Assembly (NCBI GenBank): GCA_910587235.1 | Contig: CAJUKD010000003.1 | Coordinates: forward strand, 72,655-136,654 | Source: an uncultured Muribaculaceae bacterium | GTDB taxonomy: Bacteria; Bacteroidota; Bacteroidia; Bacteroidales; Muribaculaceae | Direction of reading: 5' to 3' | DNA length: 64,000 nucleotides | Shown here: in pieces, positions 43,098 through 52,468 of the stretch | Layout of the letters: the number at the start of each line of letters is the position of its first letter | How positions within the stretch are numbered: position 1 is the first letter of the stretch | Notes under the pieces: model-generated | What the model was told of the DNA's origin: nothing | What the model saw: the letters and a program-made list of their open reading frames with translations, nothing else | The model's database searches: none | Made by a program: the position numbers and the translations under genes

Positions 43098-44496
43098 CAG
43101 CGTGTTGCATCTCATCGGATCCGGCGGCGATGTTTGTTGCATCGTCGCCGGTTTCGGTTTTCCAGCGTTCGGGGAGTTCTTTTGAGGCTTTCGCTCCGAG
43201 GGTGCGCAGGCGTTCGGCGCGGCTGACAAGGTTGCCTGTTCCGGATGAGAGTTTGTTGAATGCTCCGTTCCAGGCGTCGCGTGCCCCGGTTATGGAGCGG
43301 TCGAGGCGCTCCATGTCGTCGATGAATCCGCGGAACTTGTCGAGCATCAGTCCGGCCTGTCGGGCTATCTCTATGGTATTGCGGTTCTGCTTGTCGTGGC
43401 GCCACATCTGTTCGACCAGGCGCACGACCGACATAAGATGGGTGGGGGAGATTATCAGCACGTGGCTGTCGAATGCGGTCTGCCACAGGGAATCGTCGAG
43501 GTTCATTGCGGCTAGGTATGCTCCTTCATGGGGGATAAACATCAGCACGAAGTCGACGCGGTCGGAGCCTACGAAATCCTGGTAGGATTTGTTGCGCAGT
43601 TCGGTTATGTGTTTCTTTACAGAGGCTACGTGCGCTTTGGCAAGTGTCTGGCGGCGGTCGTCGTCGGTGGCGTCGAGCATGCCGAGGTACGACTGTATTG
43701 AAACTTTGGAGTCGATTATTATTTTCCGTCCTTCGGTGTAGTTGATCACTACGTCGGGTCGCAGACGCGAGCCTTCGTCGGTGGCTACGGTTTCCTGCAC
43801 CTGGTAATCGAGTCCGCGGCGGAATCCTGAGCGTTCGAGGATGTTGTCGAGTATCATTTCCCCCCAGTCGCCCTGTACTTTGGCGTTTCCTTTTAGGGCG
43901 TTTGTGAGTTTACGCGTTTCAAGTCCGATGCTGTGGTTTAGTTCGACAAGTTCGCGTATTCGGTCGGAGAGGGAGAAGCGGTCGCGTGCCTCGCGGTCGT
44001 AGCGTTCGATGAAGGTGGCTTTGAACTGTTCGAGATTTTCTTTCATCGGTTCCAGCACTTCGGCCAGTCCTGAGCGTGAGCGTTCGGTCAGGGCTTTTGA
44101 ATTCTGTAGCAGGACTTCGTTGGCCAGAGCGCGGAAGCGTTCTTCCGCTTCGGAATTGAGTCGTGCCATCTCTTTGGATAGGAGTCCGAGGCGTTCTTGT
44201 GCACGTGCGTTTTCGGCATGTGCTTCTTTGGCTTCTGAGGCCGACTGTGCGGCTTGTGAGCGTGAGGCTGCGAGTTCGTCGCGCAAACGACTGCATTCGG
44301 TTTCGGAACTGCCTGCCGATGCCGACAGTCGTGCGGCTTCGAGTTGTGCTGCCTGAGCTTCGGCCTGAAGTTGTCTGAGCTGTTCCGCGTTCGAGGCGGA
44401 GAGGGCTGTCAGCCGGGAGTTCTCTTTCCGGCAGAATATATAGAGTACTGTGACGGCGGCGAGGGCGGCGGCGAGTATTATGATGATGGTTTGCAT
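43090..44496 (-). CDS. rmuC: DNA recombination protein RmuC
   Basis: 468 residues. An N-terminal membrane helix (MQTIIIILAAALAAVTVLYI) is followed by a coiled coil rich in Ala, Glu and Arg (about 25-180). The RmuC nuclease-like domain follows: LTNALKGNAKVQGDWGEMIL, then RLRPDVVINYTEGRKIIIDS, with the PD-(D/E)XK-type residues D and K of IIIDSK, and FVLMFIPHEGAYLAAM. RmuC limits inversion at short repeats. It is the third gene of the trmN6-CPBP-rmuC run (13-base gap) and ends against the sigma gene. Confidence 0.93.
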   Translation of the reverse strand: MQTIIIILAAALAAVTVLYIFCRKENSRLTALSASNAEQLRQLQAEAQAAQLEAARLSASAGSSETECSRLRDELAASRSQAAQSASEAKEAHAENARAQERLGLLSKEMARLNSEAEERFRALANEVLLQNSKALTERSRSGLAEVLEPMKENLEQFKATFIERYDREARDRFSLSDRIRELVELNHSIGLETRKLTNALKGNAKVQGDWGEMILDNILERSGFRRGLDYQVQETVATDEGSRLRPDVVINYTEGRKIIIDSKVSIQSYLGMLDATDDDRRQTLAKAHVASVKKHITELRNKSYQDFVGSDRVDFVLMFIPHEGAYLAAMNLDDSLWQTAFDSHVLIISPTHLMSVVRLVEQMWRHDKQNRNTIEIARQAGLMLDKFRGFIDDMERLDRSITGARDAWNGAFNKLSSGTGNLVSRAERLRTLGAKASKELPERWKTETGDDATNIAAGSDEMQHAAT

Positions 44497-44509
44497 CAGG
44501 CGGCTGTTT

Positions 44510-45409
44510 TTATAAACTGTTTGTAGCGGAAGTTTTGTTCTTGCGTTTTGCCAGGTATCTGCTCATGGCGGCTATGGCGAATGCCGTCAGAAGTACGCTT
44601 GCGAAAATGTCGATGGCTGGCATGAGGGTGGCCTCATCGGAGAAGCCCAGATCGGGATTTGTGCGGAGGCGGTACCATGAGGTGACGATGAACAAGGTGT
44701 TGTTCAGCGCATGGGCGAACATAGGCATCCATATACTGCCTGACCAGAGCAGGATGTATCCGAACCATGCGCCGAGGAGCATACGCGGAACAAATCCGAA
44801 GAATTGCATGTGGAGGGCGCTGAATACGGCCGCTACCGTCCATACGGCTATGTGCGGGTTGACGCCTCCCGTAGTCAGAAGGCGCTGGAATGCGCCGCGG
44901 AACAGAAGTTCTTCCGAGAATCCGGCGGCAATGCCTATTATAAGTATGTTGATGATCAATGCGGGAACGGAAGTGTCGGAGAGTATGCTCTGCATCGCTT
45001 TTGCCGATGCTTCTTCCATGGCCCGGAGCGAAGCGGCGAGCGCGTCCATGCTTTCAGGCAGCGTGATGTGTTCGTTCCAGTATATGACTGCTTCCTGTGC
45101 GGGAATTGAAACCAGCAATATCAGAGGGATATAGATGTAGGCTGCCGCAGATGAGTTGCCACGCGAGAGGCATAACAGTTCTGCCGGCTTGCGCGTTATT
45201 ATCATAGTGGTGGCGATTGCCGGAATGATGAAGCTGACTACGTCCTGGATTACGGCACCTATGCGCATGGCTGCCGCGATGTCGGTGCCGCACAGGTGCA
45301 TTGTCAGCTGCACGCACAGGACGGATATTATGTAGCATACTATGAAGATGCACAGCAGGAGTGTCAGTCGCATGCCCGGTGTAAGGGCCAGATCTGATTT
45401 TTTTATCAT
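44510..45409 (-). CDS. CPBP-family intramembrane metalloprotease
   Basis: 299 residues with about eight membrane helices. The Abi/CPBP motifs are intact: EELLFRGAFQRLL with E166, E167 and R171, then FSALH with H200, and the last FAHALNNTLF with H233. These residues form the active site of the Rce1-type proteases. Relatives process prenylated or small peptides, or protect against bacteriocins; its own substrate is unknown. It lies between trmN6 (21 bases upstream) and rmuC (13 bases downstream). Confidence 0.9.
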   Translation of the reverse strand: MIKKSDLALTPGMRLTLLLCIFIVCYIISVLCVQLTMHLCGTDIAAAMRIGAVIQDVVSFIIPAIATTMIITRKPAELLCLSRGNSSAAAYIYIPLILLVSIPAQEAVIYWNEHITLPESMDALAASLRAMEEASAKAMQSILSDTSVPALIINILIIGIAAGFSEELLFRGAFQRLLTTGGVNPHIAVWTVAAVFSALHMQFFGFVPRMLLGAWFGYILLWSGSIWMPMFAHALNNTLFIVTSWYRLRTNPDLGFSDEATLMPAIDIFASVLLTAFAIAAMSRYLAKRKNKTSATNSL

Positions 45410-45430
45410 TTTAGATTGTCGATTATCATG

Positions 45431-46144
45431 TTAGAGATGATGGTAGAGTTCTCCCACAAGGGCAATATAGCCGTCGGTATAAGTTCCCGAGCTGTCGCGG
45501 ATGTTCAGCTGTGTGTCGGATAATGGACCGTCGGTCGGGCTGACGTCCCACAGCAGCCTTGAGGCGGGTCGACGGGGAGTGGTGTGCAGCCGGCAGAGCC
45601 GACGCAGCTTGAGTCCTGCCAGCTCGCAGTCGAAAAGCAGCCCGGAGTAGCGGTCGGCGGGTGAGATGAAACAAAGGCGACCGTCGGATTTCAGCACAGA
45701 ACGCGCATAACGGAAAAGACCGGGATAGGTGAGGCTTGCTTCGTGGCGAGCGGATGCGCGGGAACTGTCGGGCGAAATTTCGCCTGTGCTGAAGAATGGC
45801 GGATTGCTTATGATCATGTCGACGGCGGCTGTCGGCCGGAAATCGGCGAAATGGCCTTCGACGACGTTCAGGCGATCCGGCCACGGGGAGGAATTGAAGT
45901 TGTCGCGTGCGTCGGCGGCTGCGTCGGTGGCTATTTCCAGTGCTGTCACTTCCGCTGCCGGGCAGGCTTTGGCCGCAAGCAGGGAGAGGACACCGGAACC
46001 GCACCCGATGTCGAGCACCGAATGGATCCGCCGGCTGTCGCCGGCCGTGAATGCCCATGCGCCGAGGATGACGGCATCGGAACAGATTTTCTGCCCGCAT
46101 CGGCTGTCGTCGACAGTAAAGTCCTTGAATTGAAAAATTCCCAT
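45431..46144 (-). CDS. trmN6: tRNA1(Val) (adenine(37)-N6)-methyltransferase (TrmN6/YfiC)
   Basis: 237 residues from the ATG at 46144 (MGIFQFKDFTVDDSRCGQKI). The Rossmann SAM site is VLDIGCGSGVLSLLAAKACP, and the catalytic DMIISNPPFF follows; NPPF is the N6-adenine methyltransferase motif. The opening FKDFTVDDSRCGQKICSDAV matches YfiC. A TTG start nine codons earlier would lie inside the promoter box TAAATTTG (46169-46176), so ATG 46144 is preferred. It is first in the run with the CPBP protease and rmuC genes. Confidence 0.9.
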   Translation of the reverse strand: MGIFQFKDFTVDDSRCGQKICSDAVILGAWAFTAGDSRRIHSVLDIGCGSGVLSLLAAKACPAAEVTALEIATDAAADARDNFNSSPWPDRLNVVEGHFADFRPTAAVDMIISNPPFFSTGEISPDSSRASARHEASLTYPGLFRYARSVLKSDGRLCFISPADRYSGLLFDCELAGLKLRRLCRLHTTPRRPASRLLWDVSPTDGPLSDTQLNIRDSSGTYTDGYIALVGELYHHL

Positions 46145-46168
46145 TGTCGGATGCTTGATCTTTATTTG

Positions 46169-46176
46169 CAAATTTA
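46169..46176 (-). promoter_or_regulatory. -7 box upstream of trmN6
   Basis: TAAATTTG on the minus strand, 24 bases before the ATG. I found no clear -33 element. Confidence 0.5.
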
Positions 46177-46202
46177 GCGAAAAATATTCATCTCTACTGA
46201 AA

Positions 46203-46235
46203 CAGGGGCGACCAAAATAAATTCGGTCGCCCCTG
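46203..46235 (-). terminator. terminator after glycogen phosphorylase
   Basis: Perfect 11-base arms CAGGGGCGACC (46203-46213) and GGTCGCCCCTG (46225-46235), with a short T run on the minus strand. Confidence 0.75.
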
Positions 46236-46268
46236 TGGGATATGTTTTTCCGTTTACGGAGTGTGTTC

Positions 46269-48827
46269 TTAGATCCAGCGTGTGAATGCGAAGTCCTGAC
46301 GGTGGGGGAGTTCGGCGTTCTTCGGGAAGATGCGGAATCCGTAGCGGAATACTCCGGGATCTTTGAGCTTGGCCGACAGTTCGTAGGTGAGAACGTTGCC
46401 TTCTTCCTTGACTACCTTGAATTCGGAGGTCATCCAGAGGTGTTCGTTTCCGTCTTCCTGACGGTATACAACGAGTTCTACACCGAGGTCGCGGCCGATG
46501 CCATTGGTGTCGATGATGATTTCGACGCGGAACGGTTCGCCAGTGATCGAGGACTGGAGTTCGCCTGAGTGGCGGATATCGAATACTTTAATACCATCCC
46601 AGGCGGCGGCTACCCGTTCTTTCCAAGCCACGATGTTCTTGGCAAGAGAGCAGTCGTCGGCTACCAGACGGCGCAGACGCGCGGCTTCTTTGTTGTAGAA
46701 GCGGGAGATGTAGTCGTCGATCATACGCTTCATGGTGAAGTGGGGCGCAATGTCGCCGATCGAGCCTTTGATGTATTGTATCCATTCGGGGGAATAGCCG
46801 GCGGAGTTTTTCTTGAAGTAGAGGGGGATGATCTCGTTTTCAAGCATCGAGTAGATGGTGGCTGCGTCGAGTTTATCCTGCTGCGCCTGGTCGGTGTAGG
46901 TGCGCTTGTCGGTGAGTGCCCATCCTGCTTTTTCGTTGAAGCGGTAGCCTTCGTACCACCATCCGTCGAGCACAGAGAAGTTGAGGACGCCGTTCATCTC
47001 GGCTTTCTCGCCTGATGTACCTGATGCTTCGAGGGGACGGGTGGGGGTGTTGAGCCAGATGTCGACGCCTGTTACGAGGCGTTTGGCCACAATCATGTTG
47101 TAATCCTCAAGGAAGATGATCTTGCCGAGGAACTGTGGCATGCGGGAGATCTCGATAATCCGTTTGATGAGTCCCTGACCGGCGCCGTCGGCGGGGTGTG
47201 CCTTTCCGGAGAATACGAACTGCACGGGGAACTGCTCGTTGTTGACGATGCGTGCCAGACGGTCGAGGTCGGTGAACAGCAGGTGTGCGCGCTTGTAGGT
47301 GGCGAAGCGGCGTGCGAAGCCTATGATGAGAGCGTTGGGATTGATTTTGTCGACGATGTTCATCACTGCGGATGGATCACCTTGGTTGGCGAGCCATTTT
47401 TCCTTGAAGTCGCGACGGACGAAGTTGATGAACTTGTTCTTGAGCTGTACGCGCATGTTCCAGATTTCTTCATCGGAAACGGAGAAAATGCCTTTCCATG
47501 CTTCGGGGTTGCTCTGGTCTTCGAATACCTTTGCACCGAGTTTCTGCATGTAGAATTCTTTCCATTCGGAAGCTGCCCAGGTGGGCATGTGCACGCCGTT
47601 GGTGACGTAGCTTACGTGGCTTTCTTCCCAAGAATATCCTTTCCAGATGCCGGCGAACATTTTCTTGGACACTTCACCATGGAGCCAGCTTACGCCATTT
47701 GCTTCCTGGCATGTGTTGAGGGCGAATACGCTCATTGAGAAGCGTTCGTTGGTGTTGGGGTTTTCGCGGCCCATGTTCATCAGGTCGTTCCACGAGATAC
47801 CGAGTTTGGCGGGATATTCGCCCATGTATTTGCCGAAGAGATGTTCGTCGAAGTAGTCGTGGCCTGCGGGCACGGGAGTGTGGACGGTGTAGAGCGACGA
47901 TGCGCGGACGAGTTCGAGTGCGACATTGAAGTCAAGACCTTTCTCCTGTACGTAGTCTACCAGTCGCTGGAGGTTGAGCAGAGCGGCATGTCCTTCGTTG
48001 CAGTGGTAGAGCTGGCTGTTGATGCCGAGCTTCTTCAGCATCAGGACACCGCCAATGCCGAGGAGGTATTCCTGCTTGATGCGGTTTTCCCAGTCGCCTC
48101 CATAGAGCTGATGGGTGATGGGACGGTCGAATTCGCTGTTCATGTCGAAGTCGGTGTCGAGCAGGTATAGTTTCATTCTGCCGACGTTGACGCGCCAGAT
48201 GTGGCTGTAGATGATGCGTCCGGGATAGGGTACTTCAAGGATCATGGGATGACCGTTCTTGTCAAGTACCTGTTCGATTGGCAGCTGGTTGAAGTTCTGC
48301 GGTTCGTAGTTTGCGATCTGCTGGCCGTCGACGCTGAGGCTCTGGTTGAAGTAGCCGTAGCGGTACAGGAAGCCGACGGCTGTCATGTCGACGCAACTGT
48401 CGGATGCTTCTTTGATATAGTCGCCGGCAAGAACACCGAGTCCGCCGGAATATATTTTGAGGCAGTTGCAGAGTCCGTATTCCATGGAGAAATATGACAC
48501 GGAGGGTACGTCCTTGCGCATGGGTTTCTTCATGTATTCCTTGAAGTCGGCATAAACGTGGTTGATGCGAGCCATCATCACGTCGTCGGATATTATTTCA
48601 GAGATGCGTTCCGAGGTCAGACGCTGCAGGAGCATGACCGGATTTTCGCCGGTTGAGCGCCAAAGGTCCGGATTAAGCTCGCGGAAGAGCGTCTTTGCTT
48701 CGCTGTTCCATACCCACCAGAGGTTTTTGGCGAGTTCGTCGAGCGGTTTAAGCTGCTTGGGGAGTTCTGCTTTAACGGTAATGTCGCGCCATACGGGGGC
48801 ATTAGTGTTGCTGACAGGAAGTTTCAT
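46269..48827 (-). CDS. glgP: alpha-glucan (glycogen) phosphorylase, GT35
   Basis: 852 residues of the bacterial and archaeal phosphorylase type that begins with a DUF3417 domain (LKPLDELAKNLWWVWNSEAK). The core has SYFSMEYGLCNCLKIYSGGL, YHCNEGHAALLNLQRLVDY, and the PLP site TRPLEASGTSGEKAEMNG, with the PLP lysine at about K608. The C-terminal 100 residues form an added beta domain. It releases glucose-1-phosphate from alpha-1,4-glucan. The gene starts 48 bases after the glycogen synthase stop, so storage synthesis and breakdown sit in one operon. Confidence 0.94.
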   Translation of the reverse strand: MKLPVSNTNAPVWRDITVKAELPKQLKPLDELAKNLWWVWNSEAKTLFRELNPDLWRSTGENPVMLLQRLTSERISEIISDDVMMARINHVYADFKEYMKKPMRKDVPSVSYFSMEYGLCNCLKIYSGGLGVLAGDYIKEASDSCVDMTAVGFLYRYGYFNQSLSVDGQQIANYEPQNFNQLPIEQVLDKNGHPMILEVPYPGRIIYSHIWRVNVGRMKLYLLDTDFDMNSEFDRPITHQLYGGDWENRIKQEYLLGIGGVLMLKKLGINSQLYHCNEGHAALLNLQRLVDYVQEKGLDFNVALELVRASSLYTVHTPVPAGHDYFDEHLFGKYMGEYPAKLGISWNDLMNMGRENPNTNERFSMSVFALNTCQEANGVSWLHGEVSKKMFAGIWKGYSWEESHVSYVTNGVHMPTWAASEWKEFYMQKLGAKVFEDQSNPEAWKGIFSVSDEEIWNMRVQLKNKFINFVRRDFKEKWLANQGDPSAVMNIVDKINPNALIIGFARRFATYKRAHLLFTDLDRLARIVNNEQFPVQFVFSGKAHPADGAGQGLIKRIIEISRMPQFLGKIIFLEDYNMIVAKRLVTGVDIWLNTPTRPLEASGTSGEKAEMNGVLNFSVLDGWWYEGYRFNEKAGWALTDKRTYTDQAQQDKLDAATIYSMLENEIIPLYFKKNSAGYSPEWIQYIKGSIGDIAPHFTMKRMIDDYISRFYNKEAARLRRLVADDCSLAKNIVAWKERVAAAWDGIKVFDIRHSGELQSSITGEPFRVEIIIDTNGIGRDLGVELVVYRQEDGNEHLWMTSEFKVVKEEGNVLTYELSAKLKDPGVFRYGFRIFPKNAELPHRQDFAFTRWI

Positions 48828-48875
48828 ACTTTAAATATTATTGTATTTGCGTTTTTTCTTTTAATGATATCGTTG

Positions 48876-50528
48876 TTATAGGGCAAGGCGAGCGTCGCGT
48901 GCCGAGAGGGCTTCGCAGTATGCCCGGTCGTAGTCGTGTATGAAGTCGGCCCATGTGGCTCGTGCGGCTGTGTCGCGTGCGGCCTGCCGGATGGCTGTCA
49001 TGGCACGCGGTTTCACTGCGGCCAGATCAAAAATGTCGTCGGCAATAGCGGCTACGATTTCGGTGTAATTGCTGTCGGTGCGTTCCTCGACGCGGACTCC
49101 CGATGCTTTGAAAGAATCGGTAAAGTTGTCCTTGACCCATTGGCCGAATCCGGCGAGGGCTGTTGTGACAGTCGGGACTCCGAATGCCACGCTTTCGTGC
49201 GGGGTATAGCCCCAAGGTTCGTAGTAGGATGCGAATACGGTGGCGTCGAGTCCCGGAAGAAGTCCGTAGTATGATTTGTTGAATATGCCGTCAGTGCCGT
49301 TGAGATATGAGGGCACATATATCACAGATACCTGCGAGTCGGCATCATTGACGAATCCGATTTCGTGAATCCGTCGGTTGACAGGATCATCACTGTAGTT
49401 GTGAAGCCCATGTGTTATGACAGGGTCGCTAAGACGACCGAAGGAACCAATGGAGAGTGCGTGCTGCAGATCGGCTCTCGGGCCTGCACACCATGCGGGA
49501 ACCATGACATATGCCAGAATCTTGCGGACCGGGGATTTTGCGGCGAGGCTGTTCATGGCGTCGAGAAATACGTCGAGTCCTTTGTTGCGGTATTCGCATC
49601 GGCCCGATGTGGCGACGATGAATGTGTCGTCGGGATAGTCAACGCCTGTCAGGGCGTGGGCTACGTCGAGCAGAGTTGCTCTGGCTTGCTTTCGGGCAGC
49701 CGTATAGCGTGTTTTCGCAGGAACAAAATCAGGCTCGAATCCGTTGGGGGTGACAAGCGGACGGCGTCCGAGCAGTTGTTCGGCTTCGCGTGCGGTCACT
49801 TCACTGACGGTTGTGAAACAGTCGGCATTCCAAGCGGCGGCTTTTTCGAGTGAGTGTTTCGACTGCATGTTCAGTTCTTCGGCCATACGGTCGCCGTTGT
49901 ATGCTTTCAGGTAGTCGTAGAGCGGTTTTCCGTTTCCGCAGATGCTTCGGCCTATGCTTGTGGCATGGGTTGTGAACACGGTTGCTATTTCCGGCATGTC
50001 GGAACGTAAAGTCAGCAGCCCCATGGCTGTGGTCCATTCATCAAAGTGAGCCACGACTTTTCGCGGATCGGTTCCCGTGTATTTTACGATGCTTTCTATT
50101 ACCAATGCCGCGGCACGAGCGAAGGCGCATCCTTCGTCGTAGTCGCCGTAGGCATGGAGGGAGTCGACGCGGTATTCGTTCCACATGCGTCCGTATGTTT
50201 CGTCTTTAGAGGCATACATGCCGTCGAATTTTACCAGAATTGCAATAGGAGAGCCGGGTATGTCCCAACGGCCGACACGGATGTCGACACCTTCGGGCAA
50301 TAAAGTATTCTCTGCCCATTTGCAGAGCAGCTTTGTGTCTTCAATAAACGACATAGACGGATTTTCATCAGTCCACACATCGGGACCTATAAAAATCACA
50401 TTGTCTTTGAATCTGTTGACGAGTGTTTTTGCTTTGCTTGAAAGGACGGTGTAGATCCCACCGATTTTGTTGCATACCTCCCAGCTCGTTTCGAATAGTA
50501 ATCTAATCTCTTGACTGCAGTTATCCAT
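48876..50528 (-). CDS. glycogen synthase of the GT3 (eukaryotic-like) family
   Basis: 550 residues from the ATG at 50528 (MDNCSQEIRLLFETSWEVCN). The N-terminal motif ETSWEVCNKIGGIYTVLSSK, with the lysine of KIGG, is that of animal and fungal glycogen synthases, not of bacterial GlgA (KVGGLGDV). Near the C terminus, YEPWGYTPHESVAFGVPTVT supplies the catalytic EPWGYTPxE loop. It adds glucose from UDP-glucose to glycogen. No glgC gene is present, in keeping with UDP-glucose use. A strong promoter (50550-50580) sits upstream and excludes the start 17 codons earlier. glgP follows. Confidence 0.92.
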   Translation of the reverse strand: MDNCSQEIRLLFETSWEVCNKIGGIYTVLSSKAKTLVNRFKDNVIFIGPDVWTDENPSMSFIEDTKLLCKWAENTLLPEGVDIRVGRWDIPGSPIAILVKFDGMYASKDETYGRMWNEYRVDSLHAYGDYDEGCAFARAAALVIESIVKYTGTDPRKVVAHFDEWTTAMGLLTLRSDMPEIATVFTTHATSIGRSICGNGKPLYDYLKAYNGDRMAEELNMQSKHSLEKAAAWNADCFTTVSEVTAREAEQLLGRRPLVTPNGFEPDFVPAKTRYTAARKQARATLLDVAHALTGVDYPDDTFIVATSGRCEYRNKGLDVFLDAMNSLAAKSPVRKILAYVMVPAWCAGPRADLQHALSIGSFGRLSDPVITHGLHNYSDDPVNRRIHEIGFVNDADSQVSVIYVPSYLNGTDGIFNKSYYGLLPGLDATVFASYYEPWGYTPHESVAFGVPTVTTALAGFGQWVKDNFTDSFKASGVRVEERTDSNYTEIVAAIADDIFDLAAVKPRAMTAIRQAARDTAARATWADFIHDYDRAYCEALSARDARLAL

Positions 50529-50549
50529 GTCCTGTGAAATTTCAAGGCG

Positions 50550-50580
50550 CAAAGATAAGGAAAAAAAATCACAAATCAAA
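50550..50580 (-). promoter_or_regulatory. promoter of the glycogen synthase-phosphorylase operon
   Basis: On the minus strand TTTG (50577-50580), a 19-base spacer and TATCTTTG (50550-50557), 21 bases before the ATG. Confidence 0.8.
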
Positions 50581-50697
50581 GCGCAGTCCGCAGGTCCTCA
50601 ATGATTATATGTGCGTTGAAATTAGATTATGTGGCATTAATGCAGAATATATGAGATGTAATTAATGTTTATTATTATAATTAAGGTGTTGAGTTTT

Positions 50698-51282
50698 TTA
50701 TCGACCCGGGTAAAAAGTAGAAAAGCTTTTGTCGGTGTAGAATACTATTATGGATTCGATCTCTTTTTGCAATGGCGGTTCACTTGAAGCGACTGAATCT
50801 GTCATAATCGCCGGACTTGTTTTTTCTTCGTTGTGCACATCCTCCACGGATTGATATTTTTCGGAACGCTCGTTCTTGTTTCCAAAATCTTCGATTAAAT
50901 CAGAGAAAACGGAATAAGATTCCTGCTTTTTTCTATTTGCATCTTCAATAATGGATGCCTCCAGACTGTCTGTACTTTTGATTTCCTTCTGCGTATCAGG
51001 ATATTCCAAAGCTTGTTTTGTCCCAAACAGGCCATTTTGAGGCTCTGAGAATTCAATATTTGAAGACGTCAGCATATCTCCCTTGCCAGAGAGCAGCCAG
51101 CGGATGTCAAGATCGGGAAATGAGTCATCGAGTTTGCGGAGAAGCTGATCGTTGATTGTTTTATTGCGTCCATGTATCAATTGCGATAGCGTAGGGCGTG
51201 GTATTCCGGCAAAATCCGCGAATTGCGAGTTCGACATGCCGGTGTGTGCCATAAATTCCTTCAAACGTTCGATAATATCCAT
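50698..51282 (-). CDS. XRE-family transcriptional regulator
   Basis: 194 residues from the ATG at 51282. Residues 1-65 are a Cro/C1-type helix-turn-helix (MDIIERLKEFMAHTGMSNSQ, then FADFAGIPRPTLSQLIHGRN) followed by DIRWLLSGKGDM. The remaining 125 residues are polar and acidic with no known domain, ending in IESIIVFYTDKSFSTFYPGR. Repeats of TTGTAAATTGC lie over and near its own promoter, which suggests autoregulation. It stands alone beside a 1.2-kb gene-free stretch. Phage-repressor-like, but no other phage gene is seen. Confidence 0.85.
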   Translation of the reverse strand: MDIIERLKEFMAHTGMSNSQFADFAGIPRPTLSQLIHGRNKTINDQLLRKLDDSFPDLDIRWLLSGKGDMLTSSNIEFSEPQNGLFGTKQALEYPDTQKEIKSTDSLEASIIEDANRKKQESYSVFSDLIEDFGNKNERSEKYQSVEDVHNEEKTSPAIMTDSVASSEPPLQKEIESIIVFYTDKSFSTFYPGR

Positions 51283-51290
51283 ATTTACTA

Positions 51291-51397
51291 CTGTAAAATT
51301 GCGGTTTTTATGTGTTTGCAAAGGTAAATAATATAATTGTAAATTGCAAGTTTAAGTTATTAAACAGTGTCATATGATTCTTATTTGTAAATTGCGA
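51291..51397. promoter_or_regulatory. XRE promoter with repeated TTGTAAATTGC elements
   Basis: On the minus strand TTG (51347-51349), a 20-base spacer and TACCTTTG (51319-51326) form the promoter. Three related elements flank it on the plus strand: CTGTAAAATTGCGG (51291-51304), TTGTAAATTGCAA (51337-51349, over the -33) and TTGTAAATTGCGA (51385-51397). The middle one is an imperfect dyad (TTGtAAATTgCAA). Confidence 0.65.
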
Positions 51398-52419
51398 TTC
51401 GTCTTTACGATTTTAAATCGCCACGCAAGTGGGGTATTGCGGGGTTGTAGGGCAGGGGTGTGGTATGTTATAGTTGTGGTTTAATGCACTAAGTTTAACA
51501 CGCTTATATGCTGTATACTGTTATGTTGAATTGTCATGTGTTTGCGTTGCCTGTCATATGTGCGCATATTGTGAAAGCGATGCTTTATATTTGTATTGTA
51601 AAACTCTGGATATTAGCCTTGTGTTGGTGTTGTTAAAATGAATTAAGTATTTATGTAGGTCCGGTATTACGTGTTTTGTTATGTGAATTTGCGATTAAGA
51701 ATAGTTCTTCTTTGGGATTCGTTGATGTATACAGGACTGATTTCAGGTATATTTGCCTTGATCGCTATTTTAATGTGTAAATTAATTTCTGATGGTAGTT
51801 GTGTGCCGATGTAAACTTCGGTATGCATATTTGTAAATTGAAAGGCTTCTCCTATGTTTCCGGCCGAAATTTTATCTTTGTGTAGATAGTTATTTTGCGA
51901 GATTAGAATATTTGTGTGTCAACGTCCGAATTTGTATGGATACAACAATCTCACGCAGTTAAATTATCCGATTTTGACGTTCTTTTAACTAATTATAAGG
52001 GCGTTAACTCAGGATTTATAATGTCTGATAATTTTAGCAAATAGAAAATGCGTATGTTTTTCGTGGCTGTTAGCCTCCTGTAGTCCGATTGTGATATATA
52101 AGTGTGGCATCGAGGTAGCGATTTTTCTTTTCGCTGAATATGTACGAACCCATTCCAAGCGAATGTCGTCGTAGCCGGCGCCGGATCGTTCGGTTATCGA
52201 TTGTATGATTGATGTTTCTGTTCGAATTTGTGTTAAATAGATATATGTGTTATTTTGATAATGTCTATTATGTTAAATAGAAATATTGAGGATTCCACTC
52301 TATCTATTTTGAAATGTTCAGTCTGCCTCAAACCACAATCATTACATTCTGCGCGCTGTGGGCTATGGTATTTGTACAATAAAGATGGTTTTGAATCCAT
52401 GTTTTCACAAAAAAAGCAT
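51398..52419. other. long AT-rich stretch without genes
   Basis: About 1 kb with no open frame worth reporting on either strand. It holds a fourth TTGTAAATTGAAA (51831-51843), a TATCTTTG box at 51876-51883, and two copies of TGTTAAATAGA about 40 bases apart near 52230-52282. It could hide a small RNA, a decayed gene or only regulatory DNA; I cannot decide. Confidence 0.5.
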
Positions 52420-52427
52420 TAATTTTG
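52420..52427 (+). promoter_or_regulatory. -7 box upstream of the Sel1-repeat gene
   Basis: TAATTTTG, 41 bases before the ATG at 52469. No -33 element at the usual distance. Confidence 0.45.
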
Positions 52428-52468
52428 CGGGTAATATGAAAAACAGAATCAATAGATCAAAAATCACG

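Noticed and set aside
46145..46171. Earlier TTG start for trmN6
   Set aside because: The codon lies within the TAAATTTG promoter box, and YfiC relatives begin near the later ATG.
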